The notes beneath the pieces were generated by a model. It searched no databases and was not told the origin of the DNA. It saw only the letters and a list, made by a program, of their open reading frames with translations. A stretch of 18,285 nucleotides of DNA, from the NCBI GenBank assembly GCA_003500765.1, contig DNQL01000274.1, forward strand, positions 1-18,285. Direction: 5' to 3'. Made by a program: the position numbers and the translations under genes. Each line of letters begins with the position of its first letter. The stretch's first letter is position 1. Positions 1 to 8,381 of this stretch are shown here, in pieces. The DNA is from Elusimicrobiota bacterium (GTDB lineage Bacteria > Elusimicrobiota > Elusimicrobia > Elusimicrobiales > UBA9959).

Positions 1-140
1 CGGCCGTGCCCATGCTGGTCAGCGCGCCGCTGCTGACGGGCGAGCCGCTGCCGGTCACGCCCGAGCAGGCGCTGGAGTGCTTCCAGGTCTCCGGCGCGGC
101 CCTGCTGGCCATCAACAACTTCCTCGTTACGCCCGTTTAA
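1..140 (+). CDS. C-terminal fragment, probable NodU/CmcH-family carbamoyltransferase (5' end outside window)
   Basis: An open frame enters from the left edge (codons start at base 3) and stops at TAA 138-140, leaving 45 residues. The tail reads GEPLPVTPEQALECF, then SGAALLAINNFLV. This matches the usual end of NodU/CmcH/TobZ carbamoyltransferases, which carry GEP-(I/V)-V-x-TPE-x-A-x-x-x-F, then S/T-G-x-D-x-L, and finish on N/D-F/Y-L-V. Family members transfer a carbamoyl group to a sugar hydroxyl, which fits a polysaccharide locus. The Asn-Thr-Ser-Phe-Asn motif normally just before GEP reads VSAPLLT here, so the fragment is divergent or the call is wrong. It ends 9 bases before the glycosyltransferase gene, so the two are probably co-transcribed. 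The call rests on a short pattern only. Confidence 0.5.
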   Translation, partial: AVPMLVSAPLLTGEPLPVTPEQALECFQVSGAALLAINNFLVTPV

Positions 141-149
141 GGAACTGAA

Positions 150-926
150 ATGAAAATCACCATAGTGACCGTGGTCCTCAACTCCCGCAAGACCGTCGAG
201 GACTGCATGCAGAGCGCGCTCGGGCAGAACTGGACCGAACTTGAATATATTTTGGCCGACCGCGGCTCCACCGACGGGACGCTGGACGTCATAAAGCGCT
301 ACCAGAACCGCTTTACCAAGTTCATCCAGCTCAAGGGCGACGATTACTACACGGCTTTGAACAAGTGTCTTTCGGCCTCCACCGGGGACATCATCGCCGT
401 GCTGCCGCCCGACAGCTTCTACACCGACCGCAACACCGTCGCCAACGTGCTGCGCACCATGGCCGCCAAGCGCCGCGACTGCCTCTACGGCGACATGGTC
501 TATATCGCCACCGACTCGCAGCGGCCGCTGCGCTACTACAAGGCCGGCGAGTACGACCGCTATAACTTCGAGAACGGCTGGATGCCGCCGCTGCCGGTGT
601 TCTTCATCCACCGGGACCTTTTCCGGAAGTTCGGCTACTTCGCCACCGACTACAAGCTGCGCGCGGACTACGAGCTGGTGGCGCGGTTCCTCTACAAGAA
701 TTACGCCACCACCTGGTACATGCCCGAGGTGCTGGTGAAGATGCGCTACGACGACACCAAGAAGTCTTTCGGCTGGTGGGTGGCGCGCACCCGCGAGGAT
801 TACCGCGTGCTCAAGGAGTACGGCCTGGGCGGCGTGGTCGCCGTGCTGATGCGCAACCTGGCCAAGCTGCCGCAGTTCTTCCGCAAGCCCAAGGCCGACG
901 ACCGGGTGCTGGAGACGCGCTGGTAA
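150..926 (+). CDS. Glycosyltransferase family 2 (WcaA-like)
   Basis: This 258-residue cytoplasmic GT-A enzyme is expected to transfer a sugar from a nucleotide donor to a growing lipid-linked glycan. The N-terminus has the GT2 beta-alpha-beta fold start (ITIVTVVLNS, residues 3-12) and the nucleotide-binding DRGSTDGT at 37-44. The region LNKCLSASTGDII (about 70-82) is typical of the WcaA/Spore-coat GT2 type, and RADYELVARF (171-180) holds the usual catalytic acidic site. The metal-binding motif is unusual: the common N-S/P-D-D is PPDS at 86-89, so only one Asp is in place. No membrane segment is seen. The start at ATG 150 follows an AAGGAA-like ribosome site at 138-144. It is the only glycosyltransferase in the window; donor and acceptor cannot be read from sequence, though rhamnose from the adjacent rml genes is an obvious candidate. 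Confidence 0.88.
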   Translation: MKITIVTVVLNSRKTVEDCMQSALGQNWTELEYILADRGSTDGTLDVIKRYQNRFTKFIQLKGDDYYTALNKCLSASTGDIIAVLPPDSFYTDRNTVANVLRTMAAKRRDCLYGDMVYIATDSQRPLRYYKAGEYDRYNFENGWMPPLPVFFIHRDLFRKFGYFATDYKLRADYELVARFLYKNYATTWYMPEVLVKMRYDDTKKSFGWWVARTREDYRVLKEYGLGGVVAVLMRNLAKLPQFFRKPKADDRVLETRW

Positions 927-930
927 TTAA

Positions 931-936
931 AGGAGG
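931..936 (+). promoter_or_regulatory. Perfect Shine-Dalgarno AGGAGG setting a GTG start for rmlA
   Basis: AGGAGG lies 5 bases before GTG at 942. This consensus site is the strongest ribosome binding site seen in the window and decides the non-ATG start of rmlA. RmlA homologues begin at this same residue ([13 protein letters not shown]). Confidence 0.8.
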
Positions 937-941
937 ACATC

Positions 942-1817
942 GTGAAAGGCATCATACTCGCCGGCGGGTCCGGCACAAGGCTTTACCCGGTCACCATGCC
1001 GGTCTGCAAGCAGCTATTGCCGGTATACGATAAGCCGATGATCTATTACCCGCTCTCGGCGCTGATGCTGGCCGGCATACGGGAGATACTCATAATCTCC
1101 ACGCCGCAGGACCTGCCGCGGTTCAAGGCCATCTTCGCCGACGGCTCGCGGTGGGGCCTTAAGCTCTCCTACGCCGAGCAGCCCCGGCCCGAAGGCCTGG
1201 CCCAGGCGCTGATCATCGGCGAGGAATTCATCGGCGACGATACCGCCTGCCTGGTGCTGGGCGACAATATCTTCTACGGCCACGGCCTGCCCGAGGCCTT
1301 CCGCAAGGCGGTGGACTCCGCGTCGGCCGGCCAGGCGACCGTCTTCGGCTATTACGTCAACGACCCGGAACGCTACGGCGTGGTCGATTTCGACAAGGAC
1401 GGCAAGGCCCTCTCCATCGAGGAGAAACCGGCCAAACCTAAATCGAATTACGCCGTCACCGGCCTGTATTTCTACCCCAAAGGCGTAGCGGCCGCGGCGC
1501 GCGCCATAAAGCCGTCCGCCCGCGGCGAACTTGAGATAACCGACCTTAACAAGGTCTACCTCGCGGGCGGGACGCTGAAAGTGGAGCTGCTGGGACGCGG
1601 CTACGCCTGGCTGGACACCGGCACTTTCGACAGCCTGCTGGAGGCGGGGGATTTTATCGCCACCGTCGAGAAACGGCAAGGACTCATGATCGCCTGCATA
1701 GAGGAGATCGCCTACGCGCAGGGCTGGATAGACCGGGAAGCGCTGCTCAAGATGGCCGAGGGCCTGAGCAAGAACAGCTACGGCGCCTACCTGCGCAAAG
1801 TGGCGGACGGCGACTGA
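942..1817 (+). CDS. rmlA: Glucose-1-phosphate thymidylyltransferase
   Basis: RmlA (RfbA) joins dTTP and glucose-1-phosphate into dTDP-glucose, the first step to dTDP-L-rhamnose, in the cytoplasm. The 291-residue length is normal for the family. Visible motifs are the nucleotide-binding GGSGTRLYP (8-16), [18 protein letters not shown] (22-39), the metal/sugar region [11 protein letters not shown] (106-116), EEKP (160-163), ELEITDLN (196-203) and WLDTGT (223-228). The start is GTG, supported by an AGGAGG site. The gene opens an rmlA-rmlC-rmlD-rmlB set and its TGA overlaps the ATG of rmlC by one base. Feedback inhibition by dTDP-rhamnose is known for the family and not testable here. The identity is secure. 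Confidence 0.97.
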   Translation: MKGIILAGGSGTRLYPVTMPVCKQLLPVYDKPMIYYPLSALMLAGIREILIISTPQDLPRFKAIFADGSRWGLKLSYAEQPRPEGLAQALIIGEEFIGDDTACLVLGDNIFYGHGLPEAFRKAVDSASAGQATVFGYYVNDPERYGVVDFDKDGKALSIEEKPAKPKSNYAVTGLYFYPKGVAAAARAIKPSARGELEITDLNKVYLAGGTLKVELLGRGYAWLDTGTFDSLLEAGDFIATVEKRQGLMIACIEEIAYAQGWIDREALLKMAEGLSKNSYGAYLRKVADGD

Positions 1818-2359
1818 TGCCTTTCGAATTCGAGAAACTCTCGCTCGAAGGAGTGGTGCTCGCCAATCCCCGCGTTTTCCCCGACGACAGGGGCTGGGCC
1901 ATGGAGTCGTTCAAGCGCGGTGATTTCATAAAGGCCGGCATCCCCGGCGATTTCGTCCAGGACAACCACTCAAGGTCCGCCAAGGGCGTGCTGCGCGGCC
2001 TGCATTTCCAGCGCGGAGCGGCGGCACAGGGCAAGCTGGTCCGCTGCGTGCGCGGCGCCATACTCGACGTCGGCGTGGATATACGCCGGGACTCGCCCAC
2101 CTTCGGCAAGTGGCTGGCCGTGGAACTGAGCGAGGCTAACGCCCGCGTGGTCTATTTCCCCGTCGGTTTTGCCCACGGCTTCCTGTCGCTGGCCGAAGGG
2201 ACCGAGGTGCTCTATAAATGCACCGCCGAATATTCACCGCCCGACGAGGGTGGGATACGCTGGGACGATCCCCAGGTCGCCGTGGACTGGGGCAACGCCG
2301 CGCCGATACTCTCGCCGCGCGACGCCGCCCTGCCCCCGCTCAAGGACGCTAAATTCTGA
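1817..2359 (+). CDS. rmlC: dTDP-4-dehydrorhamnose 3,5-epimerase
   Basis: RmlC (RfbC) inverts C3 and C5 of dTDP-4-keto-6-deoxyglucose, giving dTDP-4-keto-L-rhamnose. This cupin-fold protein has 180 residues, the normal size. The active-site set is intact: His63 in VLRGLHFQ (58-65), Tyr139 in YKCTAEYSP (133-141), and Asp169 in SPRDA. FVQDNHSRS (47-55) and FPVGFAHGF (114-122) are also typical. It starts at ATG 1817 within a TGATG overlap with rmlA and ends in another TGATG overlap with rmlD, so translation is probably coupled. A second RmlC-like gene lies at 8382, where this Tyr is replaced by His, so the two can be told apart: this copy is the genuine rhamnose enzyme. Confidence 0.96.
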   Translation: MPFEFEKLSLEGVVLANPRVFPDDRGWAMESFKRGDFIKAGIPGDFVQDNHSRSAKGVLRGLHFQRGAAAQGKLVRCVRGAILDVGVDIRRDSPTFGKWLAVELSEANARVVYFPVGFAHGFLSLAEGTEVLYKCTAEYSPPDEGGIRWDDPQVAVDWGNAAPILSPRDAALPPLKDAKF

Positions 2360-3198
2360 TGCGCGTTTTCATCACCGGCTCAAAAGGCCAGCTCGGCTCG
2401 GAATTCATCCGCTTTTTCGATAAGAACGGCTGGCAATATATAGCGGCCGACCTGGATACGCTGGATATCGCCGACGGAGACGCCGTCCTGAAGGCGGTAA
2501 TGCCCTGCCGTCCCGGCCTCATCATAAACTGCGCCGCCTATAATTTGGTGGATAAAGCCGAGTCCGAGCCTAAGCCCGCCTGGGATGTCAACGCCGAAGG
2601 CGTGCGCAACCTGGCCTTCGCCGCCCGGCAGCTCGAATCCAAGCTGGTCCACTTCGGCACCGATTACGTTTTCGACGGGGAGAAGCGCGCCCCTTACGTG
2701 GAGACGGACCCCGTCAACCCTCTCAATGAATACGGCCGGTCCAAGCTCAAGGGCGAGGAGTACGCCCTGGACTGCCCAGGCTCGCTGGTGCTGCGGCTGA
2801 GCTGGGTTTACGGGCGGGGGACGCAGAACTTCATCCATAAACTGCTGGGCTGGGCGGAGAAGCCCGGCCCTCTGCGCGTCCCTGAGGACGAGGTATCGGT
2901 GGCTACGTTCGCCGGCGATATAGTCGACGCGGTAATGGTCGCCCTGCGGGAAGGAGTGACCGGCCGCTGGCATCTGTCGGGCGGAGAGCCGTGTTCCCGT
3001 TACGATTGGGCCCGTGCAGCTCTTAAAGCCTACCGCGTGGAAAAAGAAATACTTCCCGCTAAAATGGCCGATTTCGGCCTCGCCGCCCGCCGGCCCGGCT
3101 ATTCGGCCATGTCCAACGCGGCGCTATGCGGACAGCTCGGAGTCAAGCTGCCTCATTGGCGCGAATCCATGGAGAAATTCATCAAGGAGAACAAATGA
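2359..3198 (+). CDS. rmlD: dTDP-4-dehydrorhamnose reductase
   Basis: RmlD (RfbD) reduces C4 of dTDP-4-keto-L-rhamnose with NAD(P)H, the last step to dTDP-L-rhamnose. This 279-residue extended-SDR protein has the family dinucleotide site TGSKGQLG (6-13), [12 protein letters not shown] (57-68), [10 protein letters not shown] (98-107), the catalytic YGRSK (Tyr125, Lys129) and LRLSWVYG (145-152). The usual A-A-Y-T-A-V-D is A-A-Y-N-L-V-D here, a mild variation. The start overlaps the rmlC stop by one base. Its end overlaps the rmlB start by four bases, and the rmlB ribosome site AAGGAGA lies inside this gene. Confidence 0.96.
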   Translation: MRVFITGSKGQLGSEFIRFFDKNGWQYIAADLDTLDIADGDAVLKAVMPCRPGLIINCAAYNLVDKAESEPKPAWDVNAEGVRNLAFAARQLESKLVHFGTDYVFDGEKRAPYVETDPVNPLNEYGRSKLKGEEYALDCPGSLVLRLSWVYGRGTQNFIHKLLGWAEKPGPLRVPEDEVSVATFAGDIVDAVMVALREGVTGRWHLSGGEPCSRYDWARAALKAYRVEKEILPAKMADFGLAARRPGYSAMSNAALCGQLGVKLPHWRESMEKFIKENK

Positions 3199-4271
3199 AG
3201 ACGCTACTTGTAACCGGCGGCGCCGGATTTATCGGTTCCAATTTTGTGCGCTATGTCCTGGAGGAGTCCGGATTCAAGGGCCGCATCGTCAACCTGGACA
3301 AGCTGACCTACGCGGGCAACCCCGAGAACCTGGCCGACATAGCGCGCAAGTATAAGGACCGCTATGTCTTCGTCAAAGGCGATATCTGCGATTTCGCTCT
3401 GCTCGGCCGGCTTTTCAAAAAATACAACTTCGACGCCGTGGCCCATTTCGCCGCCGAATCGCACGTGGACCGCTCCATCTTCGGCCCCAAGGATTTCGTC
3501 GAGACCAATATCCACGGCACCTTCGCGCTGCTGGAATCCGCCCGCTCGGCCTGGGCCGGCCGCAAGGACGTCCGGTTCCACCATGTCAGCACCGACGAGG
3601 TTTACGGTTCGCTGGGCGCGACCGGCAAGTTCAAGGAGACCACGCCCTACGACCCGCGCAGCCCGTATTCCGCGTCCAAGGCCTCATCGGACCACCTGGT
3701 CCGCGCCTACCATCATACCTACGGCCTGCCGGTGACCATATCGAATTGCTCCAATAACTACGGGCCTTATCACTTTCCCGAAAAGCTCATCCCGCTGGTG
3801 ATACTGAACGCGATGGAGGGGAAACCCCTGCCCGTTTACGGCGACGGCAAGAACGTGCGCGACTGGCTTTACGTCGGGGACCATTGCGCGGCCATCTGGC
3901 GTATATTGACCAAAGGCCGCTCCGGCGAAACTTACAATGTCGGCGGCGACTGCGAGATGAAGAACATCGACGTGGTGAAGTGCGTCTGCGAGGCGCTGGA
4001 GGAACTCCTGCCTTCCCCGGAGAATCCCGCCCTCAAAGGCAAGAATTACGAGGACCTCATAACCTTCGTCAAAGACCGCCCCGGCCATGACCGCCGCTAC
4101 GCCATAGATTTTTCAAAGATAAAGCGCGAGCTGGGCTGGCGGCCCTCGGTGGACTTCGCCGGCGGCATGCTGCGCACCGTGCGCTGGTACCTGACCAATC
4201 CGGGCTGGGTGCGCAACGTCAAGACCGGCGCCTACCGCAAATGGCTCAAAAGGAACTATTCCCGGCCATGA
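3195..4271 (+). CDS. rmlB: dTDP-glucose 4,6-dehydratase
   Basis: RmlB (RfbB) converts dTDP-glucose to dTDP-4-keto-6-deoxyglucose using tightly bound NAD. The 358-residue protein starts at ATG 3195, chosen because family members begin [14 protein letters not shown] and because AAGGAGA at 3184-3190 precedes it; the open frame extends upstream without family similarity. Motifs: GGAGFIGSN (8-16), [11 protein letters not shown] (84-94), the dehydratase triad TDE at 133-135 in STDEVYG, YSASK with Tyr158 and Lys162, [17 protein letters not shown] (184-200) and [15 protein letters not shown] (216-230). All catalytic residues are present. The ATG sits in an ATGA overlap with rmlD, and its own stop overlaps the next start in the same way. 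Confidence 0.97.
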   Translation: MKTLLVTGGAGFIGSNFVRYVLEESGFKGRIVNLDKLTYAGNPENLADIARKYKDRYVFVKGDICDFALLGRLFKKYNFDAVAHFAAESHVDRSIFGPKDFVETNIHGTFALLESARSAWAGRKDVRFHHVSTDEVYGSLGATGKFKETTPYDPRSPYSASKASSDHLVRAYHHTYGLPVTISNCSNNYGPYHFPEKLIPLVILNAMEGKPLPVYGDGKNVRDWLYVGDHCAAIWRILTKGRSGETYNVGGDCEMKNIDVVKCVCEALEELLPSPENPALKGKNYEDLITFVKDRPGHDRRYAIDFSKIKRELGWRPSVDFAGGMLRTVRWYLTNPGWVRNVKTGAYRKWLKRNYSRP

Positions 4272-5209
4272 CCTCCAAGCGCGAGACCGTGCTCATCACT
4301 GGCGCGGCGGGCTTCATCGGCTGCCGGGTGGCGGCGCGCCTGCTGGATTCCGGTTATAAAGTCGTCGGCCTGGAGCGGCCCGGCTGCGACCTGTTCCGGG
4401 TGAAGCGCCTTCTGCCCCGCATGAAAGTCTACCGCCTGGCCGGCGAAAAAGCCGCCTCCGTCCTGCGCAAAGAGAACGTCGACGGCGTTATCCATCTGGC
4501 CACCTATTACCGCAAGCGCCACGCCCCGGCCGACGTGGGGCCTATGATGCGCACCAATATCGAGATGCCCTCCCTGCTGCTGGAAGCGGCCGTCGCCGCC
4601 GGCGTGAAGTGGTTCATAAACACCGGTACCTTCTTCGAATGCGCCCTGCCCGCCCGCGGCCCTCTCAAAGAAACGGCGCCCCTGGCCCCGTGGAATCTCT
4701 ACGCCTCCACCAAGACCGCTTTCGACGGCATACTTAAGACCTATGCCGCCTCCGGCGCCATGAAAGCGATGACAGTGCGGCTTTTCTCGCCCTACGGCCC
4801 CGACGACAATCCGGATAAGGTGATCCCGTACCTGGTCACATCACTCCTGCGCGGCGCGCCGGTGCGTCTTTCCGGCCCGGGACAGAAACTCTCTTTCACT
4901 TACGTCGACGATATCGCGGAAGCCTACCTGCGGGCTGTTAAAAAAGCCGGTCGCCTGCTCAGGCATGAGACGGTCAACGTGGGCGCCGCCCGCAGTTATG
5001 ACGTGAGGGAAGTGGTGTCCGTCCTGGAGTCCGTCTCCGGCATGAAACTAGCCGTATCCGGCCCGGCCGCCGGTCCCGCCGTCCGCCCCGCTCCGCCGGT
5101 AGTGGCGGACCTGCGCAAAGCGAAGGCCCTCCTCGGCTGGCGTCCGCGGCACGATATACGCCGGGGACTCGAACTTACTTTCCGGGCATACGTGAAGAAG
5201 AGGTGCTGA
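4268..5209 (+). CDS. NAD-dependent sugar epimerase/reductase, probable CDP-3,6-dideoxyhexose synthase (AscF/RfbJ-like)
   Basis: This 313-residue extended-SDR protein carries TGAAGFIG (11-18), LERPGCD (35-41), HLATYY (76-81), NTGTFFE (118-124), the catalytic YASTK (Tyr145, Lys149), RLFSPYGP (171-178) and [15 protein letters not shown] (209-223). The region between Thr119 and Glu124 lacks the TDE/TSE dehydratase triad, so a 4-keto reductase (or epimerase) is more likely than a dehydratase. It abuts rfbF with a 2-base gap and belongs by position to the CDP-dideoxyhexose set, where RfbJ (abequose), RfbS (paratose) or AscF (ascarylose) perform the final C4 reduction. The start at ATG 4268 overlaps the rmlB stop (ATGA); an in-frame ATG at 4241 would add nine residues. 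Which stereoisomer is made cannot be read from sequence. Confidence 0.8.
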   Translation: MTSKRETVLITGAAGFIGCRVAARLLDSGYKVVGLERPGCDLFRVKRLLPRMKVYRLAGEKAASVLRKENVDGVIHLATYYRKRHAPADVGPMMRTNIEMPSLLLEAAVAAGVKWFINTGTFFECALPARGPLKETAPLAPWNLYASTKTAFDGILKTYAASGAMKAMTVRLFSPYGPDDNPDKVIPYLVTSLLRGAPVRLSGPGQKLSFTYVDDIAEAYLRAVKKAGRLLRHETVNVGAARSYDVREVVSVLESVSGMKLAVSGPAAGPAVRPAPPVVADLRKAKALLGWRPRHDIRRGLELTFRAYVKKRC

Positions 5210-5211
5210 AA

Positions 5212-5985
5212 ATGAAAGCTGTTATACTTGCCGGTGGTATGGGAACGCGCTTGAGCGAAGAGACGGACCTCAGGCCCAAGCCTATGGTGGAGATCGGCGG
5301 CAAACCGATGCTCTGGCACATCATGAAGACCTACTCCCATTACGGGATAAACGATTTCGTCCTGTGCCTGGGCTACAAGGGCTACATGATCAAGGAGTAT
5401 TTCGCCAATTACTTCCTCCATCAGGCCGATGTTACCATCGACATGAAAAAGAACTGCATGGACATCCATCACTGCAAAGCGGAACCCTGGAAGGTTACAC
5501 TGGTGGATACTGGTCTCAATACCATGACCGGCGGGCGCATACGCAATGTGCGCGACTATATCGGCGACAAGACCTTCATGCTTACCTATGGGGACGGACT
5601 GGCCGACGTCGACATCAAGAAGTTACTGACTTTCCACCGCAAGCATGGCCGGCACGCCACCGTTACGGCCATTCAGCCGAAGGGGCGCTTCGGGGCCATA
5701 GAAATGGACGAGAAGGGCGCGGTCGAGGCCTTCCAGGAGAAACCGCAGGGCGACGGGGCCTGGATAAACGGCGGGTTCTTCGTCCTGGAGCCCGAGATCT
5801 TCGCCCACCTGCATGACGACTCTGACATTTGGGAGCGCAAGCCCCTGGCCAAGCTCGCTTCCTCCGGGCAGTTGCGCGCCTATCGGCATGACGGCTTCTG
5901 GCAGTGCATGGATACTCTGCGTGAGAAACAGGAACTGGAAAAACTATGGGACAGCGGCACCGCTCCGTGGAAAAAATGGAAATGA
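5212..5985 (+). CDS. rfbF: Glucose-1-phosphate cytidylyltransferase
   Basis: RfbF (AscA) makes CDP-glucose from CTP and glucose-1-phosphate, the entry step to 3,6-dideoxyhexoses. From ATG 5212 it is 257 residues, the exact family length; a GTG at 5203 would add three residues, but the AGAGGTG ribosome site (5199-5205) fits the ATG. Motifs: [12 protein letters not shown] (7-18), [16 protein letters not shown] (21-36), [11 protein letters not shown] (54-64), [11 protein letters not shown] (124-134), [16 protein letters not shown] (176-191) and a typical C-terminal [12 protein letters not shown] segment. It is distinguished from RmlA by SEET and the GDGAWINGG region. Its TGA overlaps the rfbG start. 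Confidence 0.97.
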   Translation: MKAVILAGGMGTRLSEETDLRPKPMVEIGGKPMLWHIMKTYSHYGINDFVLCLGYKGYMIKEYFANYFLHQADVTIDMKKNCMDIHHCKAEPWKVTLVDTGLNTMTGGRIRNVRDYIGDKTFMLTYGDGLADVDIKKLLTFHRKHGRHATVTAIQPKGRFGAIEMDEKGAVEAFQEKPQGDGAWINGGFFVLEPEIFAHLHDDSDIWERKPLAKLASSGQLRAYRHDGFWQCMDTLREKQELEKLWDSGTAPWKKWK

Positions 5986-7043
5986 AGAACTTCTGGGCGG
6001 GAAAAAAAATCTTTCTGACGGGCCATACCGGCTTTAAGGGGGCCTGGCTTTCGATCTGGCTGGACTCCCTCGGCGCGCGGCTTACGGGTTACGCCCTCAA
6101 GCCCCCGACCGATCCCAGCCTTTTCGACCTGTGCCGTCTCAACACCAGGATGCGCTCCGTTATAGGCGATATCCGCGACGCCGGGAAGCTGCGAAGGGCC
6201 GTGCTCGACGCCGCGCCCGAGATAGTCATCCATATGGCCGCTCAACCGCTGGTGCGCGAATCCTACCGCGTTCCCGCCGAGACTTTCGAGACCAATGTCA
6301 TGGGCACGGTCAATCTGCTTGAGGCCGTGCGTTCCTGCCTCTCGGTAAAAGCCGCGGTCAACGTTACCACCGACAAGTGCTACGATAACCCGGAACGCAA
6401 CCGCGCCTTCCGCGAAGACCGGCCGCTGGGCGGATTCGACCCCTACTCGAGCAGCAAGGCCTGCTCCGAACTGGTGACCGCGGCCTACCGCAATTCCTTC
6501 TTCAATCCGAAGGATTTCAAAACCCACGGCGTAGCCCTGGCCTCCGCCCGTGCCGGCAATGTAATAGGCGGGGGGGACTGGGCCGCCGATCGGCTGATAC
6601 CCGATATCATCCGCGCCGCGCTCAGGGGCGAGAAGGTGCGCATACGCAATCCGCGCGCCATACGCCCCTGGCAGCATGTGCTGGAGCCGCTCTCGGGCTA
6701 CCTGCGGCTGGCTGAAAAACTCTATACACACGGCCCCAAGTACGCCGAGGCCTGGAACTTCGGTCCCGACGCCGGCGACGCCAAAGACGTGGAATGGCTT
6801 GCTAAGCGCATGTTCAGCCGTTGGCCCGAGGCGCCCGGCTACCAGATAGATAAAGGCCCGCATCCGCACGAAGCGAAGTTCCTGCGGCTCGATTCCTCCA
6901 AGGCCCGCAAGCGTCTGGGTTGGAAGCCGCGCTGGCGGGTGGGTCAGGCCATAGACAGAATAATAGAGTGGACCCGCGCTTACCAGTCCGCTTCGGACAT
7001 GCGCGCAGTCTGCCTGGAACAGATAACGGAGTACTACAAATGA
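5982..7043 (+). CDS. rfbG: CDP-glucose 4,6-dehydratase
   Basis: RfbG (AscB) converts CDP-glucose to CDP-4-keto-6-deoxyglucose with bound NAD. The 353-residue protein (from ATG 5982, in an ATGA overlap with rfbF; ATG 5976 would add two residues) is close to the usual size of about 355-360. Motifs: [13 protein letters not shown] (12-24), which is specific to this family, [12 protein letters not shown] (84-95), VTTDKCYDN (128-136), where Asp-Lys replaces the Asp-Glu of RmlB, YSSSK (Tyr155, Lys159) and [21 protein letters not shown] (188-208). The combination is diagnostic. It is coupled to rfbH by another ATGA overlap. Confidence 0.97.
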   Translation: MKNFWAGKKIFLTGHTGFKGAWLSIWLDSLGARLTGYALKPPTDPSLFDLCRLNTRMRSVIGDIRDAGKLRRAVLDAAPEIVIHMAAQPLVRESYRVPAETFETNVMGTVNLLEAVRSCLSVKAAVNVTTDKCYDNPERNRAFREDRPLGGFDPYSSSKACSELVTAAYRNSFFNPKDFKTHGVALASARAGNVIGGGDWAADRLIPDIIRAALRGEKVRIRNPRAIRPWQHVLEPLSGYLRLAEKLYTHGPKYAEAWNFGPDAGDAKDVEWLAKRMFSRWPEAPGYQIDKGPHPHEAKFLRLDSSKARKRLGWKPRWRVGQAIDRIIEWTRAYQSASDMRAVCLEQITEYYK

Positions 7044-8380
7044 CCGAACAAGAGACCAAAGCCCGCAAGGAAATCTTCAGGAAAGTTTCCGCTTACTACA
7101 AGCGGTTCCACGGTAAGCCCGCCTTTAAGCCCGGGGAGAGCTTCGTCAATTACGGCGGCCGAGTTTACGACGACAAGGAAATGGTGGCACTTACCGATAC
7201 GGCCCTCGATTTCTGGCTGACCTCGGGCCGCTACTGCGCCGACTTCGAGAAGCAGCTGGGCCAGTATCTCGGCGTTAAATACGTTTCGCTAGTCAATTCC
7301 GGCTCTTCCGCCAACCTTGTGGCCTTCATGGCCCTCACTTCGCCCAAGCTGGGCGCCCGCCGGATAAAGCCCGGTGATGAAGTGATAACCGTCGCGGCGG
7401 GTTTTCCTACCACGGTGACTCCGATAATACAGTATGGCGCCATACCCGTCTTCGTAGACGTGGAGCTGCCCTCGTACAATATCGACGCGGCCCGGTTGGA
7501 AAAGGCCCGCTCCGGGAAGACCAAAGCCGTCATGCTGGCCCATACCCTCGGCAATCCCTTCGATATCGCCAAGGTGAAGAGGTTCTGCGACAGGCACGGC
7601 CTCTGGCTTATCGAGGACAACTGCGACGCGCTGGGCTCCCGCTATAAGCTTAACGGCAAATGGGGCTATACCGGCACTTTCGGCCATATCGGCACGTCCA
7701 GCTTCTACCCGCCGCATCACATGACCATGGGAGAGGGCGGCGCGGTCTATACCAATGACCCGCTGCTTAGGCGGCTGATCGAATCCTTCCGTGACTGGGG
7801 CCGCGACTGCTGGTGCCCGTCGGGAAAGGATAATACCTGCGGCTGCCGCTTCACCCGCAAATACGGCGAACTCCCGCTCGGCTACGACCATAAGTACGTC
7901 TATTCCCATTTCGGCTATAACCTCAAGGCCACCGAGATGCAGGCGGCCATAGGTCTGGCTCAGCTCAGGAAATTCCCCGGTTTCGTCGAGGCGCGCAAGC
8001 GCAACTGGACCCGTCTCAGGAAGGCCCTGCAGCCTCTTAAGAACACCCTGCTGCTCCCCGAGCCCGCCACCGGCTCAGATCCTAGCTGGTTCGGTTTCCT
8101 GATAACGGTCCGCGAAGAGGCGCCCTTCACCCGCGACCAGATGGTTCGGCACCTGGAACGCAATAAAGTCCAGACCCGCATGCTCTTCGCCGGGAACCTT
8201 GTCAAACATCCGTGCTTCGATGAGATGCGTAAGGCGGGCAAAGGCTACCGGGTCGTGGGAAAACTGCCCGGGACCGACGCCATACTTAGCCGTACCTTCT
8301 GGGTCGGCGTATACCCGGGTATGACCGCCGCGATGATAGACTATATGGCGGCAAAGATAAGGGAGTTCGCCGAAAAATAA
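7040..8380 (+). CDS. rfbH: CDP-4-keto-6-deoxy-D-glucose 3-dehydrase (E1), PMP- and [2Fe-2S]-dependent
   Basis: RfbH (AscC, E1) removes the C3 hydroxyl of CDP-4-keto-6-deoxyglucose. It is an aminotransferase-fold enzyme that uses pyridoxamine phosphate and an iron-sulfur cluster and normally passes on electrons from a reductase (E3). The 446-residue protein has the hallmark His226 in SFYPPHHMTMGEGG (221-234), where aminotransferases have the PLP lysine. Cluster ligands are Cys195 in EDNCDALG, then Cys257, Cys259 and Cys267 in DCWC...NTC, giving C-X1-C-X7-C. The first spacing is 61 residues here, against 57 in Yersinia and Salmonella, because of a short insertion near 202-210. ATG 7040 was chosen for its ATGA overlap with rfbG, the CGGAG site before it, and homologue starts. 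No E3 gene (AscD/RfbI) lies nearby. Confidence 0.95.
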   Translation: MTEQETKARKEIFRKVSAYYKRFHGKPAFKPGESFVNYGGRVYDDKEMVALTDTALDFWLTSGRYCADFEKQLGQYLGVKYVSLVNSGSSANLVAFMALTSPKLGARRIKPGDEVITVAAGFPTTVTPIIQYGAIPVFVDVELPSYNIDAARLEKARSGKTKAVMLAHTLGNPFDIAKVKRFCDRHGLWLIEDNCDALGSRYKLNGKWGYTGTFGHIGTSSFYPPHHMTMGEGGAVYTNDPLLRRLIESFRDWGRDCWCPSGKDNTCGCRFTRKYGELPLGYDHKYVYSHFGYNLKATEMQAAIGLAQLRKFPGFVEARKRNWTRLRKALQPLKNTLLLPEPATGSDPSWFGFLITVREEAPFTRDQMVRHLERNKVQTRMLFAGNLVKHPCFDEMRKAGKGYRVVGKLPGTDAILSRTFWVGVYPGMTAAMIDYMAAKIREFAEK

Positions 8381-8381
8381 A

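Noticed and set aside
5880..6869. Minus-strand open frame of 329 codons over rfbG
   Set aside because: Antisense to a diagnostic CDP-glucose dehydratase; the frame arises from GC-biased codon positions and no family motif is seen.
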